NCBI RefSeq assembly: GCF_004664715.2
Contig: NC_051075.1
Coordinates: forward strand, 34,306,504-34,370,503
Length of the DNA stretch: 64,000 nucleotides
Direction of reading: 5' to 3'
From: Peromyscus leucopus
Taxonomy: Eukaryota > Chordata > Mammalia > Rodentia > Cricetidae
Made by a program: the position numbers and the translations under genes. This document shows, piece by piece, positions 62,346 to 64,000 of the stretch (within the stretch, counting starts at the first letter, position 1; the number at the start of each line of letters is the position of its first letter). A model generated the notes under the pieces. It had not been told where the DNA came from. It saw only the letters and a program-made list of their open reading frames with translations, and ran no database searches.

Positions 62346-63479
62346 AGAAGGCAGTTTGATGCAATATGGACTTATTTATTGAGTGTATTCCAGTGACATG
62401 AAACAGTTAACCTGACTGCCAGCATGTACTGGCCAAATGGATCCATGTATTATGAGGATCAATTATGAATTGCAGCTGAAGTCCTAGGGTGTAGTTGCTA
62501 GTTAAGGAGTCAATTAATCTAAAAAAATAATCACAGCAGAAGTGTGTTTTCCACAGGGGTTTACTCCACCATTTGGTCCAATTTTTCTGTCTTTTAATCT
62601 TTGAATTAAACCAAATGAATCTGAAAACCCAGATGGCAAAGATACAATGAGTGCTATATTGGATGTCATCTTTCCCTCCGGGAAGTTTCAGATAACTTAG
62701 AAATCCTATGTAGAAAATACACAGGTTTTTTTGTTTTTTTTGTTTTTTTTTTTTTGAGACAAATAACTACTCAGTATACTCAGAGCCAATAAATTAGTAG
62801 TGTACATTATTTTACCAGTTTAGGGACAAGATTTGAATAATTGTATGATGAATGGTCATAACAATAGATAATATTAAACTATATACATGTTTACTGTACT
62901 ATAGCACAACCTCAATAACATTGGGCTACCCTGAAGCCTTCAAAAGAAAAATGAAACAAAATTATTAAATCTTCTTTAGACATATTGGACTTTAGGAACA
63001 GAACACTTTATTATGAGCAATGGATCAGAACCAGTGAATTTTTAGCATTTTCTTTAGATATCAACTCAAAAGCATGTTTGCTTCAATAAATCAATAAGAA
63101 ATTTTCTATACTTGTTGAGAAGAAATATTTTATTTTTTCCTGCATGGTGATTTTTAAACAACAGCTAATTTTATCTGGTAACTCATAAAAAAAAAAAAAA
63201 AACAGAGAAAATGAACACTCACAGCCAGCTCCTCAAAGCTACTCAAGACATTATTTCTCAAAGCAAGACATTTACAGCAATAAGGTTATCTATAGAATTC
63301 AGACTCATTCTTATGTGAGTCATCTACTCACACAAACTAGAATCTGTTGCATTTTTGCAACAATTTTAAAAACACATGTATCTACACATATTACAGATCC
63401 TTGATAATATTGTTCTGCATGTCATTCTAGGGTGCTTTTCAAATTTTATATGGCCTGGAGTAATAACCCTTGTATATTT
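62346..63479. other. Intron, nothing recognised
   Basis: AT-rich, with T-rich runs at about 62728-62754 and an A run at 63187-63202. Confidence 0.5.
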
Positions 63480-63611
63480 CCTTCAGTTTCCCCTCATTTA
63501 TCCCTATTTTTTATTAGCTCTTTGAGAATTTCACACAATGTGTTTTTATCATTTCATCCCTTCCACCAACTCCTTCCAGAACCACCTCTACTCCTGTTCA
63601 CCCAGCTTCAT

Positions 63612-63684
<73 letters not shown>

Positions 63685-64000
63685 AAAACCCATAGAGTCT
63701 AACTGTGCAATTTCTGTTCTCCATAGATTCTTGGATATGTGTGCTTCTACTGGAACATGGTCATTCCAACAGGGCATACACTCTTAGAGAAAACTGATTC
63801 TCCTCCCAACAGTTAATTGCCAACAGCATCTCAACTAGTGGTGGAACTTAGTGGCTACCTCTCTTTTCCATGTTAGGATATGGTCTGGCTTGAACTCTCA
63901 CAGGACTTGTGCATACTGTCACAGCCACCATGAGTTCATAACGTGCAACTGTTCTACTGTGCCTGGAAGTAGTGTTTCCTTATAGTCATCCATAACCTCT
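63480..64000 (-). mobile_element. L1 3' UTR (Lx-like), antisense, cut by the window edge
   Basis: attagctctttgagaatttc, cacacaatgtgtttttatca, agagaaaactgattctcctc, gatatggtctggcttgaact and acttgtgcatactgtcacag are antisense landmarks of the same 3' UTR class as 7930. A (CT)n run splits it at 63613-63681. The element continues beyond 64000. Confidence 0.65.
63613..63681. repeat. (CT)n microsatellite
   Basis: About 34 CT units inside the L1 3' UTR. The repetitive SLSLSL frame over it is an artefact. Confidence 0.96.

Larger units (their letters stand above)
48888..64000 (-). other. Mdga2: MDGA2 intron upstream of the Ig2 exon (partial)
   Basis: This is the part of the intron preceding the Ig2 first-half exon; its 5' end lies outside the window. 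It is phase 1, from the T|AC split of the following exon. It holds the nested L1 stack, several SINEs, and an L1 3' end at the right edge. I see no further exon-like reading frame with splice sites in it. Confidence 0.9.

Noticed and set aside
3003..63681. CRISPR-like or satellite arrays
   Set aside because: All tandem arrays seen are simple microsatellites or short duplications; there are no regular repeat-spacer units and the genome is mammalian.

Overview
This window is intron-dominated mammalian DNA, almost certainly from a rodent. It is AT-rich, has no operon-like gene packing, and carries many B1, B2/B3 and ID-type SINEs, rodent L1 3' ends, solo LTRs and long microsatellites. Several LTR families are ones I associate from memory with cricetid rodents (voles, hamsters, deer mice). 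That narrower placement is inference.

One protein-coding gene is supported. Three exons on the minus strand, at 48887-48691, 37586-37454 and 11337-11068 in transcript order, have correct splice sites and matching phases. They encode adjacent segments of MDGA2, a GPI-anchored neuronal adhesion protein with six Ig domains, an FNIII-like region and a MAM domain. The first two exons together make the second Ig domain and the third exon makes the whole third Ig domain. The introns between them are about 11.1 kb and 26.1 kb. The window starts inside the next downstream intron and ends inside the upstream one. No promoter, first exon or last exon is present.

Region by region: 1-11 kb is downstream intron with two antisense B1s, a B2/B3 interrupted by a solo LTR, a second LTR with an internal 81-bp duplication, and an L1 3' end holding a 192-bp compound tetranucleotide array. 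The stretch 11.3-37.4 kb is the large intron, with SINEs, a putative pseudogene fragment (26.65-27.08 kb), purine microsatellites, an L1 3' end carrying a B1, and two solo LTRs of one family 0.9 kb apart. The stretch 37.6-48.7 kb holds a 61-bp AT microsatellite, a twin-primed (5'-inverted) L1 with target-site duplication lying in an older L1, and an LTR-like element. The stretch 48.9-64 kb is upstream intron, including a 5-kb stack of nested L1 insertions (49.7-54.6 kb) and an L1 3' end that runs off the right edge.

I looked for an undescribed gene system and did not find one. The most notable items are the LTR family that spread with B1 sequence inside it, the layered L1 cluster, microsatellites seeded at a corresponding place in related L1 3' UTRs, and an unidentified 141-codon frame broken by a single stop. 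Repeat family names come from recalled consensus sequences and were not checked by a search.
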